Shown piece after piece: positions 35,199-44,175 of a DNA stretch of 64,000 nt. Position numbers and translations under genes: made by a program. Source of the DNA: VXYL01 sp965199875 (lineage in GTDB: Bacteria > Pseudomonadota > Gammaproteobacteria > Pseudomonadales > Azotimanducaceae); the NCBI GenBank assembly GCA_965199875.1, contig OZ241346.1:2914001-2978000 (forward strand), given 5' to 3'. The notes beneath the pieces are model-generated. The model did not search any database. It saw nothing but the letters and a program-made list of their open reading frames with translations, and had not been told where the DNA came from. How positions within the stretch are numbered: position 1 is the first letter of the stretch; the number at the start of each line of letters is the position of its first letter.

Positions 35199-35642
35199 GC
35201 GCCCGCCAAGCAACTTACCGCCGGGCCGCGGCGGGGGCGACACCCTCACTGCGGCGCCGGCTTGTGCCGGCGGTCTCGTTGTGCGAGGACCGCGCCTTGG
35301 CAGCGCCTGCCAAAGGCGGCTAGCACCCAGCCTCAGGCTGGCGGCGTTCCGTGGCGAAGCCGTGAAGTGCCCCGATCGCCCGGGGTAGCCTGTGCCTAGT
35401 GCGTGGCCTCGCTGGTCGGGCATCGCTCGCCACCTGCCAGCGAAGCAAGGTCACCTAGTGGTTCGACTTCGAATTGACGTGGCAAATGGCGCGTTCCGGC
35501 TGTCGTCGCCTCGGCATGTGCTGCTTGAGGATGTGCCCCCCGCAAGGCCACCGGTGTGTAGGTCGAGCGACGAAACCCGCCCCACTGCAACGCACGTTGT
35601 TCTGGGAGCGGTACGCTAGCTCCTCATCGCGCTAGCGCCACG
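35199..35642. other. 444-bp intergenic region with hairpins and a dispersed repeat
   Basis: Non-coding. It holds G+C-rich palindromic stretches (for example CAGCCT-C-AGGCTG near 35330) without U-tracts, and copy 2 of the dispersed repeat at its right end. Open frames here have no supporting features. The promoter of the polysaccharide exporter should lie here but was not identifiable. Confidence 0.5.
35549..35619 (+). repeat. Dispersed repeat, copy 2
   Basis: Matches copy 1 at 27111-27181 in the same orientation. It begins CCGGTGTGTAGGTC, contains GAAACCCGCCCCACTG and GTTGTTCTGG, and ends GCTAG. Here the terminal CTAG is uninterrupted, giving the pre-insertion state of the site occupied by the miniature element at copy 1. 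Confidence 0.65.
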
Positions 35643-36416
35643 ATGCTCTTCATATTGAGCGCCCATCTTTGGCGCTACGCCCTGTACCGCGCCGGCCTCA
35701 ACCTGGTCGGCGAAGCGTCCAGATACTACCTGGGTTGGCTGTGGTGGCTGCTGGAGCCAATCGCCATGACCAGCGTCTTCTTCGTGGTGTTCACCTACCT
35801 CCGGCCGTCCGACATGGAAGGCTTCACCTACTTCCTGGTAGTCGGCGTGACCACGTGGATCTGGTTCGCCAACGGCGTTGGAAATGCCACCGATGCGTTG
35901 GCCGGCGCTAGGGGCGTTATCGCCCAAATGCCCCTGCCCAAGCTGCTGTTCCCCGCCATCGCGGTCGTGACGGCCACGTTGAAGCAGGCGTTCGTGCTCG
36001 CGATCGTGTTGGTGCTCATCGGAGTCGTGCGTGGGCCGACGTTGGCTTGGCTGTACTTGCCCCTGCTTGCGCTGACCCAGTTCTTGCTGATCCTGGCGGC
36101 CGCCGGCACGGTGGCGTTTGCTTGTTGCTGGATCAGAGACTTGCGCTTCATCGTCCGCTCGGGCCTCACCCTGATGATGTTCTGCTCGGGCTTGTTCTTC
36201 ACCATGGACAGCCTGCCCGCCGACTGGCAGACCTTCTTTCGACTGAACCCCATGGCCGTGATGATCGAGCAGTACCGCCTGGTTCTGCTGTCCGGCCTTC
36301 CGGTGGACCTGCTCTGGTGCGGCAAGGTCGTTGCTGGCAGTGCCGTTTGGCTGTTCGCCTTGACGAAGGCGTACACCCACTTCGATCTGCTGCTCACCCG
36401 CCGAGTCATCGCCTAA
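35643..36416 (+). CDS. Polysaccharide ABC-2 exporter permease (Wzm/KpsM type)
   Basis: A 257-residue inner-membrane permease with about six helices in the ABC-2 arrangement. YYLGWLWWLLEPIAMTSVFFV near the N-terminus and LFFTMDSLP...LNPMAVMIEQYR near the C-terminus are typical of KpsM/Wzm/TagG exporters of capsule, O-antigen or teichoic-type chains. It overlaps the ATPase gene by one base (TAATG). With the glycan-modifying genes nearby it most likely exports a surface polysaccharide. Confidence 0.92.
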   Translation: MLFILSAHLWRYALYRAGLNLVGEASRYYLGWLWWLLEPIAMTSVFFVVFTYLRPSDMEGFTYFLVVGVTTWIWFANGVGNATDALAGARGVIAQMPLPKLLFPAIAVVTATLKQAFVLAIVLVLIGVVRGPTLAWLYLPLLALTQFLLILAAAGTVAFACCWIRDLRFIVRSGLTLMMFCSGLFFTMDSLPADWQTFFRLNPMAVMIEQYRLVLLSGLPVDLLWCGKVVAGSAVWLFALTKAYTHFDLLLTRRVIA

Positions 36417-37168
36417 TGAGGCTCTCCGGCGTCGGCGTCACCTACTCCGAGCCGCGGCTGTTCGGTGCCGGCGACGAGGTGACGGCACTGCGCGACGTCT
36501 CCCTCCACGTTCGCCCAGGCGACAAGCTCGGCGTGATTGGTTCCAACGGCGCTGGCAAGTCGACGTTGCTGCGCGTCATGGCGGGCGTGTTGAAGCCAAA
36601 CGTCGGCACGGTGGACGACGAGGACATGACCTGCGCCTTCCTGTCGTTGAGCGCCGGATTCGATGGCGAGCTTACCGGCGTCAGCAACATCATCATGCAC
36701 GGCATGCTGATGGGGCTCACTCGCCGGCAAGCGGCCTCGCGCGTCCCAGCGGTGGCCGAGATGTCCGGGCTGGGCGAAGCGATCGATCGCCGAGTCGGCA
36801 CCTATTCAACCGGCATGCGCGGCCGACTGTGCTTCTCGACGGCTATCGACCTGGACCCGGACGTGCTGTTGCTCGACGAGCTGTTCAGCGTCGGCGATCA
36901 GGACTTTCGCGAAAAGTCGGAGCAGATCATGCTCGAGAGGTTCCAGAAGGACAAAGCGATCGTCTATGTGTCGCACAACGTCAACATGGTCAAACGTCTG
37001 TGTCCGCAGGCCATTTGGCTGGACCACGGCCGCATCAGGGTGCAAGGCGACGTTGATGACGTGATCGCCGAGTACAGAAACGCGCGAGCGTCGTTGAACG
37101 ACCCGCGCGGCACTCGGCAACCCGTCAAGCCGCCGAACCCAGTTCCTCGAGCCAGCCAGCCGGTCTGA
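36416..37168 (+). CDS. Polysaccharide exporter ATPase (Wzt/KpsT type)
   Basis: A 250-residue ABC ATPase. Walker A is GSNGAGKST (residues 42-50). The signature is the polysaccharide-class YSTGMRGRL instead of LSGGQ. Walker B is VLLLDELFSVGD, followed by the H-loop YVSHN. There is no C-terminal carbohydrate-binding domain as in Wzt of O8/O9a, so export is probably not coupled to chain-end recognition. The 3' end overlaps the convergent pyruvyltransferase-like gene by 44 bases. Confidence 0.93.
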   Translation: MRLSGVGVTYSEPRLFGAGDEVTALRDVSLHVRPGDKLGVIGSNGAGKSTLLRVMAGVLKPNVGTVDDEDMTCAFLSLSAGFDGELTGVSNIIMHGMLMGLTRRQAASRVPAVAEMSGLGEAIDRRVGTYSTGMRGRLCFSTAIDLDPDVLLLDELFSVGDQDFREKSEQIMLERFQKDKAIVYVSHNVNMVKRLCPQAIWLDHGRIRVQGDVDDVIAEYRNARASLNDPRGTRQPVKPPNPVPRASQPV

Positions 37169-38264
37169 GCAGGTTGTTCTTGAGGAACTGAACGTACCTT
37201 CGGCATAGAGATCGCCGGTTCTTGTCGAACTCGAGCGGGTCGAATTTCGCCAAGCGCAATAGCTGGTCGAGCTCGACACCGTCGGCGACGTCGACCGACT
37301 GGACGTAGGGTACTTTCATCGTTCGGCAAAGCTCGAGCGTTCGAGAATCGTGCGCGATGCACAGCGCAGGAACGCCCGCCTGCAACGCTATTGCAGTGCC
37401 GTGAATACGGGTGCCGACGACGAAGTCGAATCGCCGGCAGTACTCGATCCAGTTGGATACATCAAAGAACACATTGCCGTAGGTCTGACTCCAGTGTGCA
37501 AACTGAACTAGGCTCATGCCCGGACAGATGTAGTCCCTGAGCCGACTCAGTTCTTCCCCGCCGATCTGCTCCGCCTCTCCTCGAGTCAGCTTCATCATGG
37601 TCAAGCCGTGCTGGCCGATGTAGGCGCCGTTGGTGGCCGTCACCAAGCGCGCCAGCGACGCCTCGATGCGGGACAACCTGGGCGAGTTTTCGTTGCCCGC
37701 GGCAACCGCCACCCGCCGCGGCTCACGAATGTTCTGGGCGATTTGCCGGCCCAAATTCGGGTCGGGGTTTAGAAACAAAGACGGACAACCGACGACTTCC
37801 GCGCACCCGTCGAAGCCGTAGGCCTCGAGCACCTGAACGGTGAACTCCCCACGGACGCCAAGATTCGGCGTCTTGCTTGGAGCGCGCTCGACGATCCGAC
37901 GTACCCAGTCCACCACGCTCGTCGGCAAATCAGGCACGGTGGCGTCGTCTTCGCTCTGCGCACCCAGCCCGATGGCGACGACGTCGATGTCGAGTTGGGC
38001 CATTCTTTCCGCGTGAGTGTCGTGCGTGAAGTGCGCACCAAGCTGATTGGCAGCTTGAACAACGCCAATGTCCCCGGTCCGGTTGATCTGCGCTGGCGGC
38101 GCCCCGATGTCCAGCACGGCGACATGGTCGGGGATGTGGCTGCAAATGGCGTGCGCGTAGACGATATTCCCGGTGTTCAGGCCGGCCTTGGTCGCCAAGG
38201 CCTCGGTAGGGGCGAACGCTGCGTCCAGGCGCGGCCTCAAACCTATGACGACCGGCTTCTTCAA
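37125..38264 (-). CDS. Polysaccharide pyruvyltransferase-like protein A
   Basis: A 379-residue protein of the polysaccharide pyruvyltransferase family, which transfers pyruvate from PEP to glycan sugars as a ketal. Diagnostic stretches are VVAIGLGAQSE, NLGVRGEFT, VVGCPSLFLNPDP and VGTRIHGTAIALQAGVPALCIAHDSRT. TTG at 38264 is chosen: it overlaps the upstream stop as TTGA, and the resulting N-terminus (KKPVVIGLRPRLDAAF) matches that of the paralogue next door. Start-codon annotation elsewhere may run to 38378. Pyruvylation of the exported glycan is inferred. Confidence 0.87.
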   Translation of the reverse strand: MKKPVVIGLRPRLDAAFAPTEALATKAGLNTGNIVYAHAICSHIPDHVAVLDIGAPPAQINRTGDIGVVQAANQLGAHFTHDTHAERMAQLDIDVVAIGLGAQSEDDATVPDLPTSVVDWVRRIVERAPSKTPNLGVRGEFTVQVLEAYGFDGCAEVVGCPSLFLNPDPNLGRQIAQNIREPRRVAVAAGNENSPRLSRIEASLARLVTATNGAYIGQHGLTMMKLTRGEAEQIGGEELSRLRDYICPGMSLVQFAHWSQTYGNVFFDVSNWIEYCRRFDFVVGTRIHGTAIALQAGVPALCIAHDSRTLELCRTMKVPYVQSVDVADGVELDQLLRLAKFDPLEFDKNRRSLCRRYVQFLKNNLLRPAGWLEELGSAA

Positions 38265-39436
38265 GAGGTTGACACCGCATTGCGAAATGCGTCGGCCGGC
38301 TCGCCGACGCCGAAAGCCGCGATCCACTTCGCCGGCGTCAGCTGGTTGTACTTTAGGAAGTCCAGATATGCACAACACAGCGTGCGGCGGTTCCGGTCGA
38401 ACTCGTGCGGGTCGAACGCAAAGTAGGAAAGCAACTCGTCTTGGCCTATGCCATCGAGAACGTCGTGAGCAAGCACATGGGGAACCATCAGTGTCTGGCA
38501 GAGTTCGAGGGTTCTGATGTCATGCACGATGCACATGCTCGGGACGCCAGCTTGCAGCCCTAGAATAACGCCGTGAATCCTCGTGCCGATGACGAAGTCG
38601 AAGCGCTTGAGGTGTTCGATCCAATTGTGGACGTCGAAGAATATGCTGCCGTACTTGGTGCTCCAGTCCACGAAGTCCTGCAATTTCATGCTGGGGCAAA
38701 CGTAGTCGCGGCACTGCCTGAGGATGGCCTCGTTCATCTGCCTCGCCTCGCCCCTAGCAAGCCTCATCATGTCGTACGCACCTTGCCCTATGTAGGAGCC
38801 GTTCGTTCGCGCAACCATCCGCCCCAAGGATGCTTCCAAATGACGCAGGTGGCACCAGCGCTGGTGGCCAGCGATTACAGCGACTCTTCTAGGCGTTCTC
38901 AATCGCCGCGCGATGTCGGAACCCAACGCCGGCGCGGGGTTGATGAACATCGATGGGCAGCCGATGATCGTCGCGTGACCGTCGAGCCCGAGTTTGCGAA
39001 GCGCCTCCATGGAATATGGCCCGCGGACGCCGATGTTCGGCTCGCCGTTGGGACCGCGACTCGCCAGCCAGCGAACCCAACTGACCGTTGGTGCGGGGAT
39101 GTTAGGGTTCGTTCCCCCAAGGTCGTAATGGGCACCCAGTCCAATCACGACGACTGGCACTGTTATCTCCTTGAAATACTTGATGGCGTCGGTCGCGTCG
39201 AAGTGGCGACCGAGCTGATTTGCGGCGGCGAAGACAGCGAGATCACCTCCTTCTTCGATCAGTTGGGGCGCTTGGCGCCAACCGCTACGCGGGATGTTGC
39301 CTCCTAGATGCGCATCAATAGCATGGACGAAGGCTAGATTGCCACAGTTGTGGCCGACGATCTGATAGAGATCCCCGGTCGACCGAAATGCCGCATCTAC
39401 CCGGCGCGACGGGCTAATCAGAAAAGGCTTTGTCAT
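38261..39436 (-). CDS. Polysaccharide pyruvyltransferase-like protein B
   Basis: A 391-residue paralogue of the next gene, with the same order of motifs (VVVIGLGAHYD, NIGVRGPYS, IIGCPSMFINPAP, FDFVIGTRIHGVILGLQAGVPSMCIVHDIRT). The shared plan over the full length points to a tandem duplication followed by divergence. The two may act on different sugars or form a heteromeric enzyme. The ATG is at 39436, and the end overlaps the paralogue by four bases. Confidence 0.87.
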   Translation of the reverse strand: MTKPFLISPSRRVDAAFRSTGDLYQIVGHNCGNLAFVHAIDAHLGGNIPRSGWRQAPQLIEEGGDLAVFAAANQLGRHFDATDAIKYFKEITVPVVVIGLGAHYDLGGTNPNIPAPTVSWVRWLASRGPNGEPNIGVRGPYSMEALRKLGLDGHATIIGCPSMFINPAPALGSDIARRLRTPRRVAVIAGHQRWCHLRHLEASLGRMVARTNGSYIGQGAYDMMRLARGEARQMNEAILRQCRDYVCPSMKLQDFVDWSTKYGSIFFDVHNWIEHLKRFDFVIGTRIHGVILGLQAGVPSMCIVHDIRTLELCQTLMVPHVLAHDVLDGIGQDELLSYFAFDPHEFDRNRRTLCCAYLDFLKYNQLTPAKWIAAFGVGEPADAFRNAVSTS

Positions 39437-39528
39437 CGGAACAGCCCGCTAGCGACATTGCTGGCCAGCGGCCGTCGAACTCGGAAACGGAGCAAACCTA
39501 TCCGAGGTGACTTGCAGTAAGCTAGGCA

Positions 39529-40674
39529 TCAGCGAACGACCTGTGCGCTTGCCTTGACCAGCCGCTCCAGTGCTTCGTTCAGCTTGCCGAACTTGACCGG
39601 GCCGTCGACTCTGGCGCTGATGCTCTCGGCGACGTGGGCCTGCCAAGGTGGAGCGCTTCCAACGACCTTCGGCAGGAACGATGCCAGCCGCTCGACGTCC
39701 GGAGGCCCGGTCAGCGCGTAGCCGTGGTTCTCCAACATTTCCACGCTGGCGCCGGTGTCGGCAAAGGCAACGACCTTGCGCCCAAGCACCAGCGCCTCGG
39801 CAACGACAAGCGGGTTGGGGTCCTTGCGCGAAGTCAGCACGAAGGCATCGGCGTGGCCGAGGTGCGCGTAGGGATTGTCGGTCAAGCCAGTGGTGTAGAA
39901 GTTGGCAAGATCGGCAGCCGCGTAGCGTTCGAAGACCGCGTCGTTCTGGTCCGTCTCGGGCGGCCCCCAGGGTCCAATCCATACGAAGTCGTATTGCGGC
40001 AGCTTCGTCGCAAGCTCGAAGAAGGTGTCCGATCCTTTGCGCGGCTGAGCCAAACCGCACATGGCCACCAACGGTCTGCTGCCATCGGCGTCCCGCGCGT
40101 CGCCGCGCGCGTTGACCGGCGGGGCGACTTCCGCCTTGCTCTGCGCCTGCACCGTTGCGACATCGATGAATATGCCGATGTCGATGCGATTGCCGACGCC
40201 AACCGAGGTGGCCGTGAGCTCTTCGAGGTCCGCCATCGCTTGTCGCGACGCGCCGATCAGGAGGTCGGTCCAAGACAGCACTCTGGGGGTGCAGACGCTC
40301 GACAGCAACGACGGCAGGCTGTCCCGGGTCTCGTGCGTGTGCAGCGCCACGGGAACGCCTGTCTTCGCCCCGGCCTCGCACCACTCTCCCGAAGCGACGG
40401 AATTGACGTAGAGCATATCCGGCTTCAACTCCCGGAGCTGTTCCACCGCGTGTGCCACCCGTTCTCGGTAGGTCAGATCGCACACCTCGTGGTTGGTGTT
40501 CAGCACGCGATAGCGAGGCCGCAGCGGCTCGTACACCGGCAAGTCGACAAGCTCGCCGGCCTTCTTGGCCAGCAGCGTCACGTCGTGGCTGTTGGACAAC
40601 GACAAGGCGATGTCGAAGCCGATCCTGGGCGCCCCGGTGAGGCTCGCTTCGTGGCAAACGACGCAAACACGCAT
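39529..40674 (-). CDS. Glycosyltransferase (GT4-like)
   Basis: A 381-residue GT-B glycosyltransferase. The N-terminal MRVCVVCHEASLTGAPRIGFD matches the donor-independent entry of group 1 transferases. The C-terminal DAFVLTSRKDPNPLVVAEALVLGRKVVAF is the nucleotide-sugar site with the E-x7-E-like pattern (DPNPLVVAEA). The ATG has GGAG eight bases upstream. It lies between the sulfotransferase-RgpF gene and the pyruvyltransferase-like pair, all on the minus strand, so it belongs to one polysaccharide unit. Donor and acceptor are unknown. Confidence 0.88.
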   Translation of the reverse strand: MRVCVVCHEASLTGAPRIGFDIALSLSNSHDVTLLAKKAGELVDLPVYEPLRPRYRVLNTNHEVCDLTYRERVAHAVEQLRELKPDMLYVNSVASGEWCEAGAKTGVPVALHTHETRDSLPSLLSSVCTPRVLSWTDLLIGASRQAMADLEELTATSVGVGNRIDIGIFIDVATVQAQSKAEVAPPVNARGDARDADGSRPLVAMCGLAQPRKGSDTFFELATKLPQYDFVWIGPWGPPETDQNDAVFERYAAADLANFYTTGLTDNPYAHLGHADAFVLTSRKDPNPLVVAEALVLGRKVVAFADTGASVEMLENHGYALTGPPDVERLASFLPKVVGSAPPWQAHVAESISARVDGPVKFGKLNEALERLVKASAQVVR

Positions 40675-40724
40675 CCTGGCGACTCCGTCAGCGGACAACG
40701 GCGAGCGGCTGTCGCGTCCGCACG

Positions 40725-43700
40725 CTAGCGCCACACGAACCCGAGGTTCATGTCGCGCACGACGGCGGCAATGGCCCGCTCGACGGCGTGCGCCCACTGA
40801 CCATCGCGGTGGAAGTCCGTCGATTCGCCATCGCCGCTCTCGAACTCGATGTCGGCCGTCGCGTCGAGGAGCCTCCGCAACACCTCGCGGCGCACGAACA
40901 TCATCGTGCCGGACAGAAACTCCACTTGCTGCTCGTCCTCGTCGATGCCTAGGCGCTTCAGCAGAGCGAAGTACTTCCCTTGATTGTCGTTGAGCTCGTT
41001 GTAGCGGCACTTCAGCGCGCCGATCTGGCCGATCTGCTCGTCGGCAAGCATGGTTCGGATGTTGTCCGCGGCCGTGTCCGGGCTGCCCATCAGCGGCACC
41101 AGCAACCTCCTGCGCCATAGCTGGACTTCCCCTTTGCTCATGTGCGGGCTCTTCTTGGTATGCACCAGGCAGAAGATGCGGTAGTCCTCCATGCGAATGC
41201 TGCGCAGCACGCGGAAATGGCCGCCAACGTCCCGCCCAGCGTTCTCGCTGATGTACACCCGGGCGCGGGGGAAGTCCGCGCGGATCTTCGCCATCAGCGG
41301 TTGATCGAAGGTCGTATCGACGAGATTGACGTAGAGGTCATGCGCATCCGCCGGCAGGTTGGCCAAGTAGGCGGAAAGCTCGTCCCACAGTTCCGGGTAG
41401 TAGACATGCGCCAACACGCAGAGCGGGCGCACTTCCGTAGCCAACTCCGGCAAGTCGAGAGCGACCGACGACGACCGCGCCGCGCTCTTGGCATCGCTGC
41501 GCAGGGTGTGCAGCCGTGGCTCCCAGCGTCCGGAGCGCATGTAGTGGGCGAGCGCGGCAAGCGGGTGCCTGTCCGCGTAGCGCTGCAAGTCCGGATAGAG
41601 CTCGACGTATTCGTTGGCGTGGAAGTCGATGGGTATCTCGCGGGGGCTGCCTCCGAGTTGGCGCAGGAACTCCGCCTTCGAGCCAGGGCGCCCCTCCAGC
41701 TTTCCGTGCCGTTCGTAGTGGCTGGACAAGGCTTCGTCGTCGAGCGCCGCCAAGTCGGGATGGACGTCGCGGTAGAACCCCGCATCGAACGTCCCATCCG
41801 CCTCGTCGAAGTCGAACCTGTGCAGTTCCAGCGTCAGCGGGTCGATCTCGTCGGGCTCGATGTCCATCGGCAGACGGCCTTCCGCCGCGCCGCATTCCAA
41901 GTAGTGCGTCAGCGGGTCGACGCCAGCAGCGGCAACGTCTTCGTTGCTTGCCAGGTAGTACTCCGGGTCGAACAAGATCGGCACCGGCCCCTGGTTCCTG
42001 GACGCCTCGCCATTGAGATCGGCGAGATCGATGCGGCCAGAAGAGACATAGGCCGGAGCGCCGTCGACACCCGCGGAGTCGAGGGAAGCCGGCGCATGCA
42101 AAGCGACGCCGAGGGCCGCGGCCATCCGCTTCGGCACGAGGCCCGGCAGAGCCGCGCGCCAACGCTGCCGGCGCCGCGCACCCAGCGGCGTCCAGCGCCA
42201 GATCAGCCGAATGGCGGCGCCGACCGGCCAAGCGAGAAGCCTCAGGGGCCGCCGCAGCAGAGCTTTCGCCAAGCGCAACGGCGCGGTGACGCGCCAGGAG
42301 GTAGACCGCTGCAGGTCGTCGAATCGCTCTTCGAGCGAGGCGATGTGGGCGTCCTTGGCAGCGCCGGCTTCGTCTCGGTCCGCGACGGCCCGGCCGAGCT
42401 CGGCGATGTGCTGATCGCGAGCCGCCAGAGTGTCTTCGAGTGCGCTGATCTGGCCTTCGCGGGCGGCGACGGCATGCGCCTGCGCGTCCAGCTTCACGTC
42501 CCGGTCGGCGACGGTCTGGTCGAGCTCGGCTATCTGTTGGTTCTTGGCGGCGATGGCCTCGTCGAGCTCGGCAACTCGCTGGTCCTTGGCGGCGATGCGC
42601 TGGTCCCGGTCGGCGACGGCCCGGCCGAGCTCGGCGATCTGCTGGTTCTTGGCGGCGATGGCCTCGTCGAGCTCGGCAACTCGCTGGTCCTTGGCGACGA
42701 TGCGCTGGTCGCGGTCGGCCACGGCATCCACCAACTTCAGCGTCTGGCGCACAGTCTCCATCCCCACCGAGATGCGCTGGTCGCGGGCGGCCACGTCGTC
42801 CACCAGCGCGGTGATTTGGCCATCGCGAGCGGCAATGACGTGCATTTGCGCGTCCAGCTTCACGTCTCGGTCCACGACGGCCTTGTCGAGGTCCGCAATC
42901 TGCCGATCCTTGGCGGCGATGATCTCGTCGCGGTCGCGCACTGCCTGGTCGAGCAAACCGATGCGGCTGTCGCGGGCGGCGACCGTCCTCTTCAGTTCGC
43001 GAGCTTCTGCTCCGAGTCCATGGAGGCCTTGGCTGGCGCGCATCCCTGCGGCGACGGGGCGGGCGAATGCCGCCGTGGCCTCGGCAAGCCTGGCGTAGAT
43101 GGCGTCCAGCTGGCTTGCATCGCCATCGTGAACCTCGGCCTTGGTCCAGCGGCGCAAAATGGCGTAGGTCGTCGTCACCCACGGCGCGACGTCGATGGTC
43201 CGAGTATTGGCGGCGCCGTGGTGTCGTAGCTTCGGCGACACGCCTTCGACGACTTCCAGGTCGACGGTTGCGGAGCGGCGGGGCCAATCGATGCCAAGTT
43301 GCTGGCCGATCGCTGCCGCGACTGCCTGCCAGTCCGCCAGCAGGTCGTCGTAGTGCGCAAACGCGCGGGGTTGGCCGCGCGAGTCGTGTTCGGCATCCAA
43401 CACGTTGCGCAGCCACATCAGCAGGCCGATTGAGCGGTCGATGGCGTCGCGCTCTTCGAGAGACGCCGCCACTTCCACGGGATTCCGCAGCGGCAGGACG
43501 ACATGCGCCTTCGCGCCGAAATCCCCCAGGGCATTAAGCCAGAACGCCGTCAACCGGCATATTCGCGGGTCCTTGAGCACGAACAACGCGCTGTTGCCGA
43601 ACTCGTCTTGCAGAACCGCCTGGGCGCGCTCGCGGAATCCATCGGCCACAGGGGACGAATACCAGTCCTGGTTGAACCGCTCCCACGAGTCCCACGAAGA

Positions 43701-43889
43701 ACCGGCGGACGCCAGTATGTCGTCGTTCAGATCGGCAACCTTGGCGGACTCCCAGTAGCCAGCGGTGTTGTGTGCATCCGCGGCCATCAAGGTCTTCGGC
43801 GCTGCGCAGCCGAGATCCTTGAGCATCCGCGTCAACGCAGACGTTCCGCTGCGGTGCATGCCCGCCACCAAGACCGCCACTCGCTTCAT
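40725..43889 (-). CDS. Giant sulfotransferase / coiled-coil / RgpF-like glycan protein
   Basis: A 1,054-residue multidomain protein. Residues 1-240 are a sulfotransferase-like domain with the PAPS P-loop GMHRSGTSA (about residues 10-18) and VLKDPRICRL. Residues 290-525 are a long coiled coil made of 35-residue repeats (AKDQRVAELDEAIAAKNQQI type). A linker SWRVTAPLRLAKALLRR, typical before glycan domains, follows. Then come motifs of the DPEYYLASNEDVAAAGVDPLTHYLECG kind around residues 640-740. The C-terminal 270 residues match rhamnan synthesis protein F (VLAHVYYPELWDEL, ISENAGRDVGGHF). ATG 43889 is preferred over an in-frame GTG at 43907. It probably assembles and sulfates a surface glycan; this is inferred from domains. 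Confidence 0.85.
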   Translation of the reverse strand: MKRVAVLVAGMHRSGTSALTRMLKDLGCAAPKTLMAADAHNTAGYWESAKVADLNDDILASAGSSWDSWERFNQDWYSSPVADGFRERAQAVLQDEFGNSALFVLKDPRICRLTAFWLNALGDFGAKAHVVLPLRNPVEVAASLEERDAIDRSIGLLMWLRNVLDAEHDSRGQPRAFAHYDDLLADWQAVAAAIGQQLGIDWPRRSATVDLEVVEGVSPKLRHHGAANTRTIDVAPWVTTTYAILRRWTKAEVHDGDASQLDAIYARLAEATAAFARPVAAGMRASQGLHGLGAEARELKRTVAARDSRIGLLDQAVRDRDEIIAAKDRQIADLDKAVVDRDVKLDAQMHVIAARDGQITALVDDVAARDQRISVGMETVRQTLKLVDAVADRDQRIVAKDQRVAELDEAIAAKNQQIAELGRAVADRDQRIAAKDQRVAELDEAIAAKNQQIAELDQTVADRDVKLDAQAHAVAAREGQISALEDTLAARDQHIAELGRAVADRDEAGAAKDAHIASLEERFDDLQRSTSWRVTAPLRLAKALLRRPLRLLAWPVGAAIRLIWRWTPLGARRRQRWRAALPGLVPKRMAAALGVALHAPASLDSAGVDGAPAYVSSGRIDLADLNGEASRNQGPVPILFDPEYYLASNEDVAAAGVDPLTHYLECGAAEGRLPMDIEPDEIDPLTLELHRFDFDEADGTFDAGFYRDVHPDLAALDDEALSSHYERHGKLEGRPGSKAEFLRQLGGSPREIPIDFHANEYVELYPDLQRYADRHPLAALAHYMRSGRWEPRLHTLRSDAKSAARSSSVALDLPELATEVRPLCVLAHVYYPELWDELSAYLANLPADAHDLYVNLVDTTFDQPLMAKIRADFPRARVYISENAGRDVGGHFRVLRSIRMEDYRIFCLVHTKKSPHMSKGEVQLWRRRLLVPLMGSPDTAADNIRTMLADEQIGQIGALKCRYNELNDNQGKYFALLKRLGIDEDEQQVEFLSGTMMFVRREVLRRLLDATADIEFESGDGESTDFHRDGQWAHAVERAIAAVVRDMNLGFVWR
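42502..42720. repeat. 105-bp tandem coding repeat
   Basis: Inside the coiled-coil region, units starting at 42541 and 42646 are nearly identical over about 75 bases, with a partial unit before them. The period is 105 bases, or 35 codons (five heptads), so copy number can change without breaking frame or heptad phase. Confidence 0.8.
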
Positions 43890-44175
43890 ACTCTTCACGG
43901 AAGCCACGGAAGCGCAAGTCAGCCTCGAATCGCAGTGCGCCGACGATTGCGAAGACGACGGCTTCCATTCGCCAGGGGCACGATCACCGAGCAGGCTTCC
44001 AGAGCATTCCGCAGAAGGCCGAACGCATCATTGCCAACGCCATCGTCGGAAGTCACCGATTCACTTCGCCCTGTTCATCTGCTTGGCGTGGTGTACAGTT
44101 TATCCCGAATTGGACGAGCGTGTCGCCGAACCCTCGATTTCGGGTGGCGGGCCGCCGCAAACAGGCGCAACCATC

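Noticed and set aside
42502..42720. Repeat array resembling CRISPR spacing
   Set aside because: The 105-bp units are contiguous, in frame and code for heptads. There are no unique spacers and no cas genes.
41142..43229. 695-residue plus-strand open frame inside the sulfotransferase/RgpF gene
   Set aside because: It mirrors the coiled-coil repeats on the opposite strand, and the sense frame has recognisable domains.
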